Shown here piece by piece: positions 36,984 to 45,610 of a stretch of 64,000 bases of DNA; position 1 is the stretch's first letter; the number at the start of each line of letters is the position of its first letter. The DNA comes from CAZMXI01 sp964570205 (GTDB taxonomy: Bacteria > Planctomycetota > Phycisphaerae > Tepidisphaerales > Tepidisphaeraceae). Location: positions 1 through 64,000 of the forward strand of contig CAZMXI010000002.1 of the NCBI GenBank assembly GCA_964570205.1, given 5' to 3'. Under the pieces are notes generated by a model. That model was given only the letters and a program-made list of their open reading frames with translations. It had not been told where the DNA came from and did not search any database. Both the position numbers and the translations under genes were made by a program.

Positions 36984-38345
36984 TTATTCTGCCTCGATGC
37001 AGTAGAGGGACTGCTTGCCGCGAAGCAGCAGTTGATCGCCCACGGCGACAGGCGAGGCATCGATCTTGTCGTCCAGACGGTTCACCGCGAGGACCTCCAG
37101 CTTATCGGCATCCTTTAGAACGGCGGTGGTGCCATCGCGGCCCACGATGTAGACGCGGCCGGCGGCCAGCATGGGCGAGGCATAGACGCCCTGCGGGCCA
37201 TCGAGCCGCTGCGTGTCAAAGAGGACCTGGCCGGTCTTCGCGTTCAGGCACGAAAGCGTGGCGGTGTTGCCGGACAAAAAGTACAGCCGTTCGCCGGCCA
37301 GCAGCGGGCACGGGACGTACGGCGTGCCTTTGCCGTGCTTGAAGGCGATGGCATCGGTGCCGGCCAGATCGCCGCTGTTGCCGAGGCGGATCGCCAGCAG
37401 GGCATTGCCCCGGAAGCCGCTGATGCAGTAGACCATGCCGTGGCCGGCGACAGGAGTGGGGATGACGTTGGCCGTCATGCCGGCGCATTCCCAGATCGGC
37501 TTGCCCGTCTTCAGATCATAGCTGCGGATCTTCTTCGTGGCGGAGATCACGACCTGAGTCTGCCCATCGTGCTGCACGACGAGCGGGGTGGCCCAGGAGG
37601 TGTCTTCATCGCGCTTCTGACGCCAGAGTTCATCGCCGGTGGTCGCGTTGAAGGCCGCGACGAAGTCTTCACCCTCGTGGTCCCAGTTGACGACCAGCGT
37701 GTTGTCGAACAGCGCCGGCGAAGAGCCCTCGCCGAAGCTCATCTTGGTGCGCATCCGGCCGAGGTCCTTCTGCCATTTCAGGGCGCCCTCGAGGTCAAAG
37801 CAGTACAGTCCGCGCGAGCCGAAATACGCCCAGACCAGCTTGCCATCGGTCACCGGGGAATACGATGCGAAGCCGTGATCGCGGTGATGGCCTTCATGCG
37901 GCACTTCTTCGCGGGCGACTCTCTGCCAGAGCGTCTTGCCGGTCTGGCGGTCGATGCAGAGGAGGGCGAACTGAAGGACCTCCTTGGGGGCGGCCGACAT
38001 CATGCCGCGCATGCCCGAGGGTACGGGCGTCGAATCGCCCGCCGCCGGGGGCGTGCCCTGTCTGCCCGTGGGAATGGCTGCCTGGATGAAGATGCGATTG
38101 CCCCAGACGATGGGCGTCGAGGTGCCGCTGCCGGGAAGCTGAACCTTCCAGCGAATGTTCCGGCCTTCGCTCCACTCCAGGGGCGGAGTGGCGCCGGGCG
38201 CGACGCCATTGCATAGCGGACCACGCCACTGGGGCCAGTTCTGATCAGTCTGTTGAGCGTTGATGCGGCTTGCGGACGCGATCAACAGGACAACGGCGAT
38301 GGTTGCCGACAATGCACCTTGAAGTAACCTGGCGATGAAACTCAT
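36984..38345 (-). CDS. Secreted PQQ-like beta-propeller protein
   Basis: A 453-aa protein with a signal peptide (residues 1 to about 31, ending SRINA). It then has NWPQWRGP, the usual start of Planctomycetes WD40/PQQ-like propellers, and repeated blades of the form W...D-x-KTGKPIWE and LYCFDLEGALKWQ. The propeller probably mediates binding rather than catalysis, since no dehydrogenase-specific PQQ ligand set was recognised. The ATG at 38345 is chosen because it starts the signal peptide; a longer frame begins at 38453. It is divergent from the hdr operon. Confidence 0.8.
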   Translation of the reverse strand: MSFIARLLQGALSATIAVVLLIASASRINAQQTDQNWPQWRGPLCNGVAPGATPPLEWSEGRNIRWKVQLPGSGTSTPIVWGNRIFIQAAIPTGRQGTPPAAGDSTPVPSGMRGMMSAAPKEVLQFALLCIDRQTGKTLWQRVAREEVPHEGHHRDHGFASYSPVTDGKLVWAYFGSRGLYCFDLEGALKWQKDLGRMRTKMSFGEGSSPALFDNTLVVNWDHEGEDFVAAFNATTGDELWRQKRDEDTSWATPLVVQHDGQTQVVISATKKIRSYDLKTGKPIWECAGMTANVIPTPVAGHGMVYCISGFRGNALLAIRLGNSGDLAGTDAIAFKHGKGTPYVPCPLLAGERLYFLSGNTATLSCLNAKTGQVLFDTQRLDGPQGVYASPMLAAGRVYIVGRDGTTAVLKDADKLEVLAVNRLDDKIDASPVAVGDQLLLRGKQSLYCIEAE

Positions 38346-38428
38346 AGGGCGGATTATGCTGGTTGGCGGCGGCGCGGGCAAGCCCAATATCGATGTTGCT
38401 CCATCCTTGTGGGCATCGCGATCGTGTC

Positions 38429-38456
38429 TTGACGGCGGGCGATTCAGGTGCATGAT
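38429..38456 (+). promoter_or_regulatory. Promoter of the hdr-flx operon
   Basis: TTGACG (38429-38434), 16 bp, CATGAT (38451-38456). Transcription would start near 38463, leaving a leader of about 43 nt with GGAGGAG (38491-38497) before the TTG start of hdrC at 38506. The in-frame ATG at 38452 lies inside the -10, which argues against it as the start codon. Confidence 0.5.
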
Positions 38457-38505
38457 ACGTGGGCAGCGGGTTCGGCCCTCTTTAGGGGCCGGAGGAGTAG
38501 ATAAA

Positions 38506-39135
38506 TTGGATCACGCCGGTCATTCACCGCATGGTGACGGCCATGGCCCACAGACGCTGGCCGCCCTGGTCGCCGAGAGGACAGGAAGTTCTCCCCTGAG
38601 CTGTTATCAGTGTGGACGCTGCGCCGCCGGGTGCATGCAGAATGTTGACGGCGAGATGGACGTCAGTCCTACGCGCATCATGCGGCTGCTGCAACTGGAA
38701 GCAGCGTTCGCGGGCGAGGCCGACAAGGCGGGGGGCTATGCGGCACGGGCGCTGGCCGCGGATACGCCTTGGCTCTGCGCCGGTTGCCTGGCCTGCACAA
38801 CGCGGTGTCCGCAGAATGTGGACATCGCCGGAACGATGGATGCGCTGCGTGAGGAAGCCCTACGTCGTAACGCGGCGAGCCATTCCAGGAGGGCGCGCGA
38901 CATCCAGTCGCTGCACAAGACGTTCCTGGCCCAGGCGTTGGGTCGCGGACGGATTCACGAAGTCTCGATGATCATCAAGTACAAGCTTCGCACTTGGCAC
39001 TTTCTGCAGGATGCGATGCTTGGCCCGGCGATGTTTCTGAAGGGCAAACTGCACCTTCTGGGCGGGGCGGCTCCGGATACGCAGCCTCTGCAGAAGGCGG
39101 TGGATCAGCTCAAACGGGAGGGGGCCGAACGATGA
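38506..39135 (+). CDS. hdrC: Heterodisulfide reductase subunit C-like iron-sulfur protein
   Basis: An electron-transfer subunit with two [4Fe-4S] clusters, bound by CYQCGRCAAGC and CAGCLACTTRCPQN (about residues 26-36 and 81-94). It passes electrons between HdrA and HdrB. The 209-aa length fits HdrC. The TTG at 38506 is chosen because GGAGGAG lies 8 nt upstream and the predicted promoter excludes the earlier ATG. The stop overlaps the hdrB ATG as ATGA. It is the first gene of a five-gene operon whose last two members identify it as the Flx-Hdr type. Confidence 0.85.
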   Translation: MDHAGHSPHGDGHGPQTLAALVAERTGSSPLSCYQCGRCAAGCMQNVDGEMDVSPTRIMRLLQLEAAFAGEADKAGGYAARALAADTPWLCAGCLACTTRCPQNVDIAGTMDALREEALRRNAASHSRRARDIQSLHKTFLAQALGRGRIHEVSMIIKYKLRTWHFLQDAMLGPAMFLKGKLHLLGGAAPDTQPLQKAVDQLKREGAER

Positions 39136-40025
39136 AATCGATTGGCTATTATCCCGGATGCAGTCTTGGCGGCACGGCGGCGGAATACGACATATCGCTC
39201 AGGGCAGTGGTGTCGCAACTGGGCATCGAATTGCAGGAAGTTCCCGACTGGGTCTGCTGCGGCGCCACATCAGCGCACGCGATGGACCACACCGCAGCCC
39301 TGGGGCTGGCCAGCCAGACCCTGGCGAATGCCCATCGTGCGGGCCTGAAGCAGGTGCTGGCGCCGTGTGCGATGTGCTATTCGCGGCTGGCGTCGGCCGG
39401 GCATGAGCTGTTGAGCCATCCCGACATGGCGGCGCGGGTGGCCGAGGCCCTTCATGAGCCGGATGCGGCATTTGCCCAGGTTCAGGCGGTGAACGTGCTG
39501 GACTGGCTTGAGCGGCTGCCCGAGGGGCTGATCCGGGGCGCGATCAAGCAGCCGCTGAAGGGCTTGAAGGCGGCCTGTTACTATGGCTGTCTGCTGGTTC
39601 GGCCGGCGAAGATCACCGGCGCGACGAACACGGAGGCGCCGCGGAGCATGGAGCGAATCGTCAGCCTGACGGGCGCCGAACCGGTGCGATGGCCGATGGC
39701 GCTGGAATGCTGCGGAGGCTCGTTCGCGTTGTCGCGCAAACAGGTGGTGTTGCGGCAGACGCAGCGCATCTGTGAGTCGGCGCGGCGAGCGGGGGCCGAC
39801 GTGCTGGTGCTGGCGTGCCCCATGTGCCATGCCAACCTCGACATGCGGCAGAGCGAAGTCGGCATGCGCGGCGACAAGGCGATCCCCGTTGTGTATCTGA
39901 CGCAGTTGCTGGGCCTGGCGCTGGGCGCTGATCGGTCCATGCTGGGTCTCGGGTCACATTTCGTTGCGACTGAGGTTGTGGTGAACAAGCTGTTCGCCCC
40001 GGGGCCTGTCACCCAGGGCGCATAA
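39132..40025 (+). CDS. hdrB: Heterodisulfide reductase subunit B-like protein
   Basis: The catalytic disulfide-reducing subunit, 297 aa, with two complete CCG domains (C...CC...CxxC) that bind non-cubane [4Fe-4S] clusters. The first is YYPGCS, WVCCGATSAH and APCAMCYSRL; the second is CYYGCLLVRP, LECCGGSFALS and LACPMCHANLD. In methanogens the substrate is CoM-S-S-CoB. In bacteria without those thiols the acceptor is unknown. The start is coupled to hdrC by ATGA. hdrA follows after 9 bp. Confidence 0.9.
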   Translation: MKSIGYYPGCSLGGTAAEYDISLRAVVSQLGIELQEVPDWVCCGATSAHAMDHTAALGLASQTLANAHRAGLKQVLAPCAMCYSRLASAGHELLSHPDMAARVAEALHEPDAAFAQVQAVNVLDWLERLPEGLIRGAIKQPLKGLKAACYYGCLLVRPAKITGATNTEAPRSMERIVSLTGAEPVRWPMALECCGGSFALSRKQVVLRQTQRICESARRAGADVLVLACPMCHANLDMRQSEVGMRGDKAIPVVYLTQLLGLALGADRSMLGLGSHFVATEVVVNKLFAPGPVTQGA

Positions 40026-40034
40026 AGGTGCATC

Positions 40035-42032
40035 GTGTCACGTATAGGCGTTTTCATTTGTCACTGCGGCGAGAACATCGGCAAGACAGTGGACTGCGCG
40101 GCCGTCGCCGAGGCGGCCAGGTTGTTTCCTGGCGTGGCCTATGCCGTGGATTACCGATACACGTGCTCGGAGCCGGGGCAGGCGCAGATTCGCGATGCCA
40201 TCGCGAAGCACGGACTGACCGGCGTAGTGGTGGGGGCGTGCTCGCCTCGCATGCACGAGAAGACGTTTCGGCGGACCTGTGCAGAGGCGGGAATGAATCC
40301 GTACCTGTGCGAGATCGCCAACTTGCGCGAGCAATGCTCGTGGGTGCATCCGGACCGCAAAGAGGCGACCGCCAAGGCGATCGACATCGTGCGATCGACG
40401 GTGTCCAGGGTGCAGCGAAACACCCCGTTGACGCCGATCCGCGTGCCGCTGACCAAGCGGGCGCTGGTGATTGGCGGCGGGATCGCAGGGATTCAGGCGG
40501 CGCTGGATATCGCCGAGGCGGGGGTGGAGGTGGTGCTGCTGGAGCGATCAAGTTCGCTGGGCGGCCATATGGCACAGCTTTCGGAGACGTTTCCCACCCT
40601 CGACTGCTCGCAGTGCATCCTCACGCCGCGCATGGTCGAGGCGGCGACGCACAAGAACATCCGGCTGGAGACCTACGCGGAGTTGGAGAAGATCGAGGGA
40701 TATGTCGGCAACTTCAAGGCCACCATTCGCCGCAAGGCTCGCTATATTGACTGGAGCAAGTGCACGGGTTGCGGCACGTGCTATCAGAAATGCCCGCAGA
40801 AGAAGCTGCTGAGCGAGTTCGATGAGGAACTGGGCAAGCGCACGGCGATCGGGGTGCCTTTCCCGCAGGCGGTGCCCAACAAGCCGGTGATCGACGCGGA
40901 GAACTGCACGAAGCTGAAAAACGGCAAGTGCGGCGTATGCCAGAAGGTTTGTCCGACGGGTGCGATTGATTACGAGCAGAAGGATGAGCTGGCGACGGTG
41001 GATGTGGGTGCGATTGTGGTCGCCACCGGGTTCCAGGTGCTGGACAAACAACATCTGCCGGCGTACGCCGATGGGGATGATCCCGACGTCGTGACGGGGC
41101 TGCAATTCGAGCGGCTGGCGTCGGCGTCCGGGCCGACCGGCGGCGAGATCAGACGTCCTAGCGACGGCAAGGAGCCGGAGACTGTCGTTTTCGTACAATG
41201 CGCCGGCTCGCGCGACAGCGCCAAGGGGCGGGCGTATTGCAGCAAGATCTGCTGCATGTACACGGCCAAGCACGCGATGCTCTATCGGCACAAGGTGCAT
41301 GGCGGCAGGGCGTTTGTCATGTGCATGGATGTGCGGACCGCGGGCAAGGGTTACGACGAGTTCTACCGCCGGGCGACGGAGCAGGATGGGGTGGTGTATA
41401 TCCGCTCGCGCGCCGCCCGGATTTACCGCGAGGACGGCAAGCTGGTTGTTCAGGCGGCCGATACGCTCAACGGCGGCGAGCGGATCGACATCAAGGCAGA
41501 CATGGTGGTGCTGGCCACGGCAGCTATTCCACAGTCCGACGTCAAACAGCTTGCGCAAACGCTCGGCATTGGCTACGACGAGTATGGCTGGCTCAGCGAG
41601 GCGCATCCGAAGCTTCGGCCGGTCGAGACAAATACGGCGGGGATTTTCCTGGCCGGCGCGTGCCAGGGGCCCAAGGACATCCCCGAATCGGTTGCTGCGG
41701 CGTCGGCGGTGGCGGCGAAGGTGCTGGGTCTGCTGGCGGGAACCGAACTCCAACGCGATCCGGTGATCGCTCGAGTGCATCGCGCCGCGGCGCCGGTGTA
41801 TTCCAATTGCGTCGGCTGCTTCGCGTGCGCAGCGGCGTGCCCCTATAAGGCGATCGAGCGCGAGGAGATTCGGGACCGAAAGGGCAACCTGATCAAGACG
41901 GTGGCGAAGGTGAACAGCGGGCTGTGCCAGGGTTGCGGCACCTGCGTGAGCATCTGCCGTGCCAAATGCATTGACCTGGACGGATTCACCGAAGACCAGG
42001 TCTACGCCGCGCTGGCGGAATTGGCCGTGTAG
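40035..42032 (+). CDS. hdrA: Heterodisulfide reductase subunit A-like flavoprotein
   Basis: The electron-bifurcating flavin subunit, 665 aa. N-terminal HdrA domain with CHCGENIGKTVDC; FAD-binding Rossmann VIGGGIAGIQAALD (about residues 140-160); and the HdrA cysteine motif LDCSQCILTPRM. Inserted ferredoxin motifs are CTGCGTCYQKCPQ and CGVCQKVCPTGAI. The C-terminal ferredoxin domain has CVGCFACAAACPY and CQGCGTCVSIC. All cysteines are encoded by normal Cys codons; no in-frame TGA suggests selenocysteine. In HdrA-type complexes FAD splits an electron pair between ferredoxin and a disulfide. Confidence 0.92.
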   Translation: MSRIGVFICHCGENIGKTVDCAAVAEAARLFPGVAYAVDYRYTCSEPGQAQIRDAIAKHGLTGVVVGACSPRMHEKTFRRTCAEAGMNPYLCEIANLREQCSWVHPDRKEATAKAIDIVRSTVSRVQRNTPLTPIRVPLTKRALVIGGGIAGIQAALDIAEAGVEVVLLERSSSLGGHMAQLSETFPTLDCSQCILTPRMVEAATHKNIRLETYAELEKIEGYVGNFKATIRRKARYIDWSKCTGCGTCYQKCPQKKLLSEFDEELGKRTAIGVPFPQAVPNKPVIDAENCTKLKNGKCGVCQKVCPTGAIDYEQKDELATVDVGAIVVATGFQVLDKQHLPAYADGDDPDVVTGLQFERLASASGPTGGEIRRPSDGKEPETVVFVQCAGSRDSAKGRAYCSKICCMYTAKHAMLYRHKVHGGRAFVMCMDVRTAGKGYDEFYRRATEQDGVVYIRSRAARIYREDGKLVVQAADTLNGGERIDIKADMVVLATAAIPQSDVKQLAQTLGIGYDEYGWLSEAHPKLRPVETNTAGIFLAGACQGPKDIPESVAAASAVAAKVLGLLAGTELQRDPVIARVHRAAAPVYSNCVGCFACAAACPYKAIEREEIRDRKGNLIKTVAKVNSGLCQGCGTCVSICRAKCIDLDGFTEDQVYAALAELAV

Positions 42033-42129
42033 CCGCGGGCATTGCTTGTGGCTGGACTGACGAAGCGGCGAGAGGAATCGGGCTGTGTATTGCCGCCCCG
42101 TCCGGGGCTTATTGCATAAGGATGATAGT

Positions 42130-43500
42130 GTGACGCAAGCTGCGGTACATCGTGATGCGGGCAATGCCGGGGCATTTGAGCCCCGAATCGTCGCGTTCGT
42201 ATGCAAGTGGTGCACGTATGCAGGCGCGGATCTGGCGGGCACCAGCCGGATGGTCTATCCGCCGAACGTGCGGACGATCATGCTGCCCTGCACCGGTCGG
42301 ATCGACGTGGCTTTTGTCCTGCGCGCCATGCTTCAGGGCGCTGACGGGGTGATCGTTTCCGGGTGCCATCCGGGCGACTGCCACTACACCGCCGGCAACT
42401 ACCGGGCGAGAAGGCGCTGGATTCTGTTTCGCGACCTGCTCGATACCGTGGGCATGGACCTGCGCCGGCTGGAAGTGGCGTGGATCAGCGCGGCCGAGGG
42501 CGCCAAGTGGGTCAAGACGATCGATGCCTTCACGCGCCGGATTCGCGATCTTGGCCCGTACACGGTGGTCCAGCGCGTCGCCGCGGACCGCCGTCCGGCG
42601 ATCGCCGCAGGCGCTGATGTGCCCGTGATGGAGCACGCCGCCGCGTCCGCCGAACTGGTTGCGGCGCAGCCGGCGCTGGTGGCCGCCGCCAAAGAGTCGC
42701 TGGAGACGGGCAAGGTTCGCGCCATTGTTGGCTGGATGAAGAACTGGACGCTGCTGAAGCCCCGGCCGATGTGGATCACCTCTGCCAACGAGGCCGCCGG
42801 CCTGTTGCAGCCCGCCGACCATCCCGGCAACCTTGCCCGCTTCCTGAAAAGCACCGCGTTCAAGGGGTTTTCACCCATCGGGATCATCGCGCGCACCAGT
42901 GAAATGCTCGCCCTGAATGTGCTGCTTCAGGAGTCGCAACTTGATCCGGCTAACATCATTGTCTTTGCTGTTGGCCCGGACGGACAATTCCTGGGTACGA
43001 TGAGCCTTGATGAGGCCTGCGCGGCCTTGGTCGACGAGCCGTTGAAGAACCTGGCGGCCGACCGGCCGGTCGGGTTTTCGGACAGCACGCTGAGGCAACT
43101 CGATGAATTGATGTCCAGGACGCCCGATGAGCGTTGGGCGTTCTGGTCCAGTCAATTTGCCAACTGCATCAAGTGCTATGCCTGCCGTGGCTCCTGCCCG
43201 ATGTGCAACTGCGAGCAGTGTTTCGCCGACAAGAACCAGCCGCAGTGGTTCCCGACGGCGGCCGACGGGCCGGGCAACATCGCCTGGCACATCATCCGGG
43301 CGTTCCATCTGGCGGGGCGGTGTGTGGGGTGCGGTGCGTGCCAGAGCGCATGCCCGGCCGGCATCCCGCTGAACATCCTGGGCGCGGCGTTGGCGAGGTC
43401 GGCGTTGAAGAACTTCGACCATCGTGCCGGCGTCGATCCCAAGGCCGCGCCGCTGCAGTCTGACTACAAAGCCAACGACCACGAGTCGTTTATCCTCTAG
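42130..43500 (+). CDS. Fused FlxD (MvhD-type) and FlxC-like iron-sulfur protein
   Basis: A 456-aa fusion. Residues 15-150 are an MvhD/FrhD-type [2Fe-2S] subunit (VAFVCKWCTYAGADLAGTS, MLPCTGRID, SGCHPGDCHYTAGN) that delivers electrons to HdrA. A linker with an ATP-cone-free helical region follows. The C-terminal part (about 335-440) binds iron-sulfur clusters through CIKCYACRGSCPMCNCEQC and CVGCGACQSACPAG. In Desulfovibrio flxD and flxC are separate genes. GTG at 42130 is chosen, with AAGGAT 7 nt upstream; the open frame extends to 42085. A small hairpin (42095-42108) lies in the 97-bp gap after hdrA. Confidence 0.78.
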   Translation: MTQAAVHRDAGNAGAFEPRIVAFVCKWCTYAGADLAGTSRMVYPPNVRTIMLPCTGRIDVAFVLRAMLQGADGVIVSGCHPGDCHYTAGNYRARRRWILFRDLLDTVGMDLRRLEVAWISAAEGAKWVKTIDAFTRRIRDLGPYTVVQRVAADRRPAIAAGADVPVMEHAAASAELVAAQPALVAAAKESLETGKVRAIVGWMKNWTLLKPRPMWITSANEAAGLLQPADHPGNLARFLKSTAFKGFSPIGIIARTSEMLALNVLLQESQLDPANIIVFAVGPDGQFLGTMSLDEACAALVDEPLKNLAADRPVGFSDSTLRQLDELMSRTPDERWAFWSSQFANCIKCYACRGSCPMCNCEQCFADKNQPQWFPTAADGPGNIAWHIIRAFHLAGRCVGCGACQSACPAGIPLNILGAALARSALKNFDHRAGVDPKAAPLQSDYKANDHESFIL

Positions 43501-43507
43501 GTGTGTC

Positions 43508-45556
43508 ATGGTGAGCGTCACGAGCGTACGTACCCTCTCCCGCGTCATGATTGATCGAGCAACGCTCGATCGGTGGCCGTCGGGGCTGCTGGCGGCAGGG
43601 CATCGCGTGATCGCCCCGGTGTCGACGGGCGGAGAGTCCGAGTACCGCGAGTTGAATCAGCAGTCCTCCATTGCCAGCTCGCTGTTCGACGGCCTGCCGC
43701 GGCAGAGCCCCAAGGCCGCGTGGTTTCCGCGAACCGAGCCGATCGTGAAGCTCAAGCGCAATGGCCGCGAATGGGCGTTTGAGGATCCGGAGAGGGAATT
43801 CCCGCGGATCGTTATTTTCGGCGCCCGTCCGTGTGATGCCGCCGCGCCCGACATCCTGGCGCCGCTGTTCGGGTGGGATTACCACGACACGTTCTTTGAA
43901 GAGCGGCTCAAGCAGCTTGTGTTTGTCGTCGCGGCGTGCTCAGCGCCTGTGGATGGCGCGTGCTTCTGCACATCGGTCAACATCGATCCGGCGGGGCAGA
44001 GCGCGGGCGACCTGTTGTTAACGGAAATGGGCGATGGGAAAGTGCTGGCCGAGGCGCGCACCGAGGCGGGCGAAGCGCTTCTGGCGGCGATTCCCGAGGC
44101 CGAGCGGGCCAGCGTGGATGCCGACCCGCCTGGTTTGGCCGAGTTGCGGAACAGGTCGAGGCAGTCCATCACCGCAAAGTTCAACCCGGCCGACGTGCAG
44201 GCGGCGTTGCAGAAACGGTTCAAGGATCCGCTCTGGGAACAATCCGCCAGGTCCTGCCTGGCCTGCGGCACCTGCGCGTTTGTCTGCCCGACCTGCCACT
44301 GCTTCGACATTCAGGATGAGATGGTTGGCAACACCGGCGTACGGCAGAAGAACTGGGATGCCTGCGCGTTTCCGCTGTTCACCCTCCACACATCCGGGCA
44401 TAACCCCCGGCCGGATCAGTCTTCGCGCTGGCGGCAGCGGCTGAACCACAAGTTCAACTATTATCCCGAGAAGTTCAACAAGGTTCTCTGCACGGGGTGC
44501 GGCCGCTGCATGCGCCTCTGCCCGGCCGGCATGGACCTGCTGGCCGACCTTCAGGATCTGGCCAAGTCCAATGGGGCTGCCGCCGCCCCGGCACCCGCGC
44601 AGGCCCTGGTCATGCCGCCTGCCGAAACGGCCGCCCCCAGCTCGCCCACCAACATCTACCGCCCGTACCTGATGCGCATCGCCGACCTGCGCGATGAGAC
44701 GCCGGACGTGCGCACGTTGCGGCTGGAATTCACCGAACCGAAGGAGGCCGAGCAGTTCACCTATCGCGTCGGCCAGTTCGGCCTCTACACCGCCCCGGGC
44801 GAGGGTGAATCCACATTCTGTATCGCATCATCCTGCACGCGCAAGGGCTACATTGAGTGCACGTTCCGCCAGGCCGGCCGCGTCACGCAAGCCCTGCGGC
44901 GGCTGAACCTGGGCGACCTGATGGGCTTCCGCGGGCCGTATGGCAACAGCTTTCCCGTCGAGAGCTGGCGCGGGAAGAACCTGCTGTTCATCGCCGGCGG
45001 CATCGCGCTGCCACCCATGCGCAGCGTCATCCAGTACTGCCTCGATAAACGCGAAGACTACCGCGACATCACCATCGTCTACGGCGCCCGCACCTGGTCG
45101 GATCATGTGTACAAGCACGAGCTGGCCGAGTGGGAAGCCCGGCCGGATGTCAACCTCTGGCTCTGCATTGACTGGAAGCCGGTGAACGGCAACCTTGTCG
45201 AAGAGCCGGCCGACGAAGGCTGGCGGCCGCTGAACCTGAAGGACCCCAGCGCCAGCGTGCTCGATCCATCGCATCGCCGCTATACCGGCTTCGTCCCGCA
45301 TCTGGTCGAGGCGGCCAAGCCCAGCCCGCGGGATTGCATCGCCATCCTGTGCGGCCCGCCGATCATGATCAAGTTTACGCTCGCCAGCCTGAAGAAGCTG
45401 GGTTTCAGCCCCGACAACGTCTACACCACGCTGGAAAACCGCATGAAATGCGGCGTGGGCAAGTGCGGCCGGTGCAATGTCGGCCCGGTGTACATCTGCA
45501 AGGAAGGCCCAGTCTTCACGGCAGCCCAGGTGGAAGCCATGCCGCCGGAACTGTAA
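43508..45556 (+). CDS. Fused FlxB (AsrA-like) and FlxA (AsrB-like) NAD(P)H-oxidising subunit
   Basis: A 682-aa fusion. Residues 1 to about 350 resemble AsrA/FlxB: PCDAAAPDIL in the N-terminal half, then two [4Fe-4S] motifs, CLACGTCAFVCPTCHC and CTGCGRCMRLCPAG. After an Ala/Pro linker (about 355-380), residues 382-682 resemble AsrB/FlxA. These form a ferredoxin-reductase-like FAD domain with FIAGGIALPPMRSV and a NAD-binding ILCGPPIMI, ending in CGVGKCGRCNVG for a [2Fe-2S] cluster as in dihydroorotate dehydrogenase B. No AsrC sulfite reductase is present, so a sulfite role is unlikely. It probably oxidises NADH for the Hdr unit. It starts 7 bp after the previous gene. Confidence 0.8.
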   Translation: MVSVTSVRTLSRVMIDRATLDRWPSGLLAAGHRVIAPVSTGGESEYRELNQQSSIASSLFDGLPRQSPKAAWFPRTEPIVKLKRNGREWAFEDPEREFPRIVIFGARPCDAAAPDILAPLFGWDYHDTFFEERLKQLVFVVAACSAPVDGACFCTSVNIDPAGQSAGDLLLTEMGDGKVLAEARTEAGEALLAAIPEAERASVDADPPGLAELRNRSRQSITAKFNPADVQAALQKRFKDPLWEQSARSCLACGTCAFVCPTCHCFDIQDEMVGNTGVRQKNWDACAFPLFTLHTSGHNPRPDQSSRWRQRLNHKFNYYPEKFNKVLCTGCGRCMRLCPAGMDLLADLQDLAKSNGAAAAPAPAQALVMPPAETAAPSSPTNIYRPYLMRIADLRDETPDVRTLRLEFTEPKEAEQFTYRVGQFGLYTAPGEGESTFCIASSCTRKGYIECTFRQAGRVTQALRRLNLGDLMGFRGPYGNSFPVESWRGKNLLFIAGGIALPPMRSVIQYCLDKREDYRDITIVYGARTWSDHVYKHELAEWEARPDVNLWLCIDWKPVNGNLVEEPADEGWRPLNLKDPSASVLDPSHRRYTGFVPHLVEAAKPSPRDCIAILCGPPIMIKFTLASLKKLGFSPDNVYTTLENRMKCGVGKCGRCNVGPVYICKEGPVFTAAQVEAMPPEL

Positions 45557-45610
45557 ACGGTGGAGCGTGACGGATTCGGGCGTCAGCCCGCATGACCAGC
45601 GCAAATCGCT

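Noticed and set aside
36984..38345. PQQ-dependent alcohol dehydrogenase
   Set aside because: The blades match PQQ-like propellers, but the protein is short (453 aa) and no dehydrogenase ligand set or cytochrome domain was recognised.
38452..38454. ATG start for hdrC
   Set aside because: It lies within the predicted -10 hexamer and has only a weak AGGTG nearby, while the TTG at 38506 has GGAGGAG at ideal spacing.
43508..45556. Anaerobic sulfite reductase (AsrAB)
   Set aside because: The two halves resemble AsrA and AsrB, but no AsrC siroheme subunit follows and the gene sits behind hdrCBA and an MvhD-type protein, which fits Flx better.
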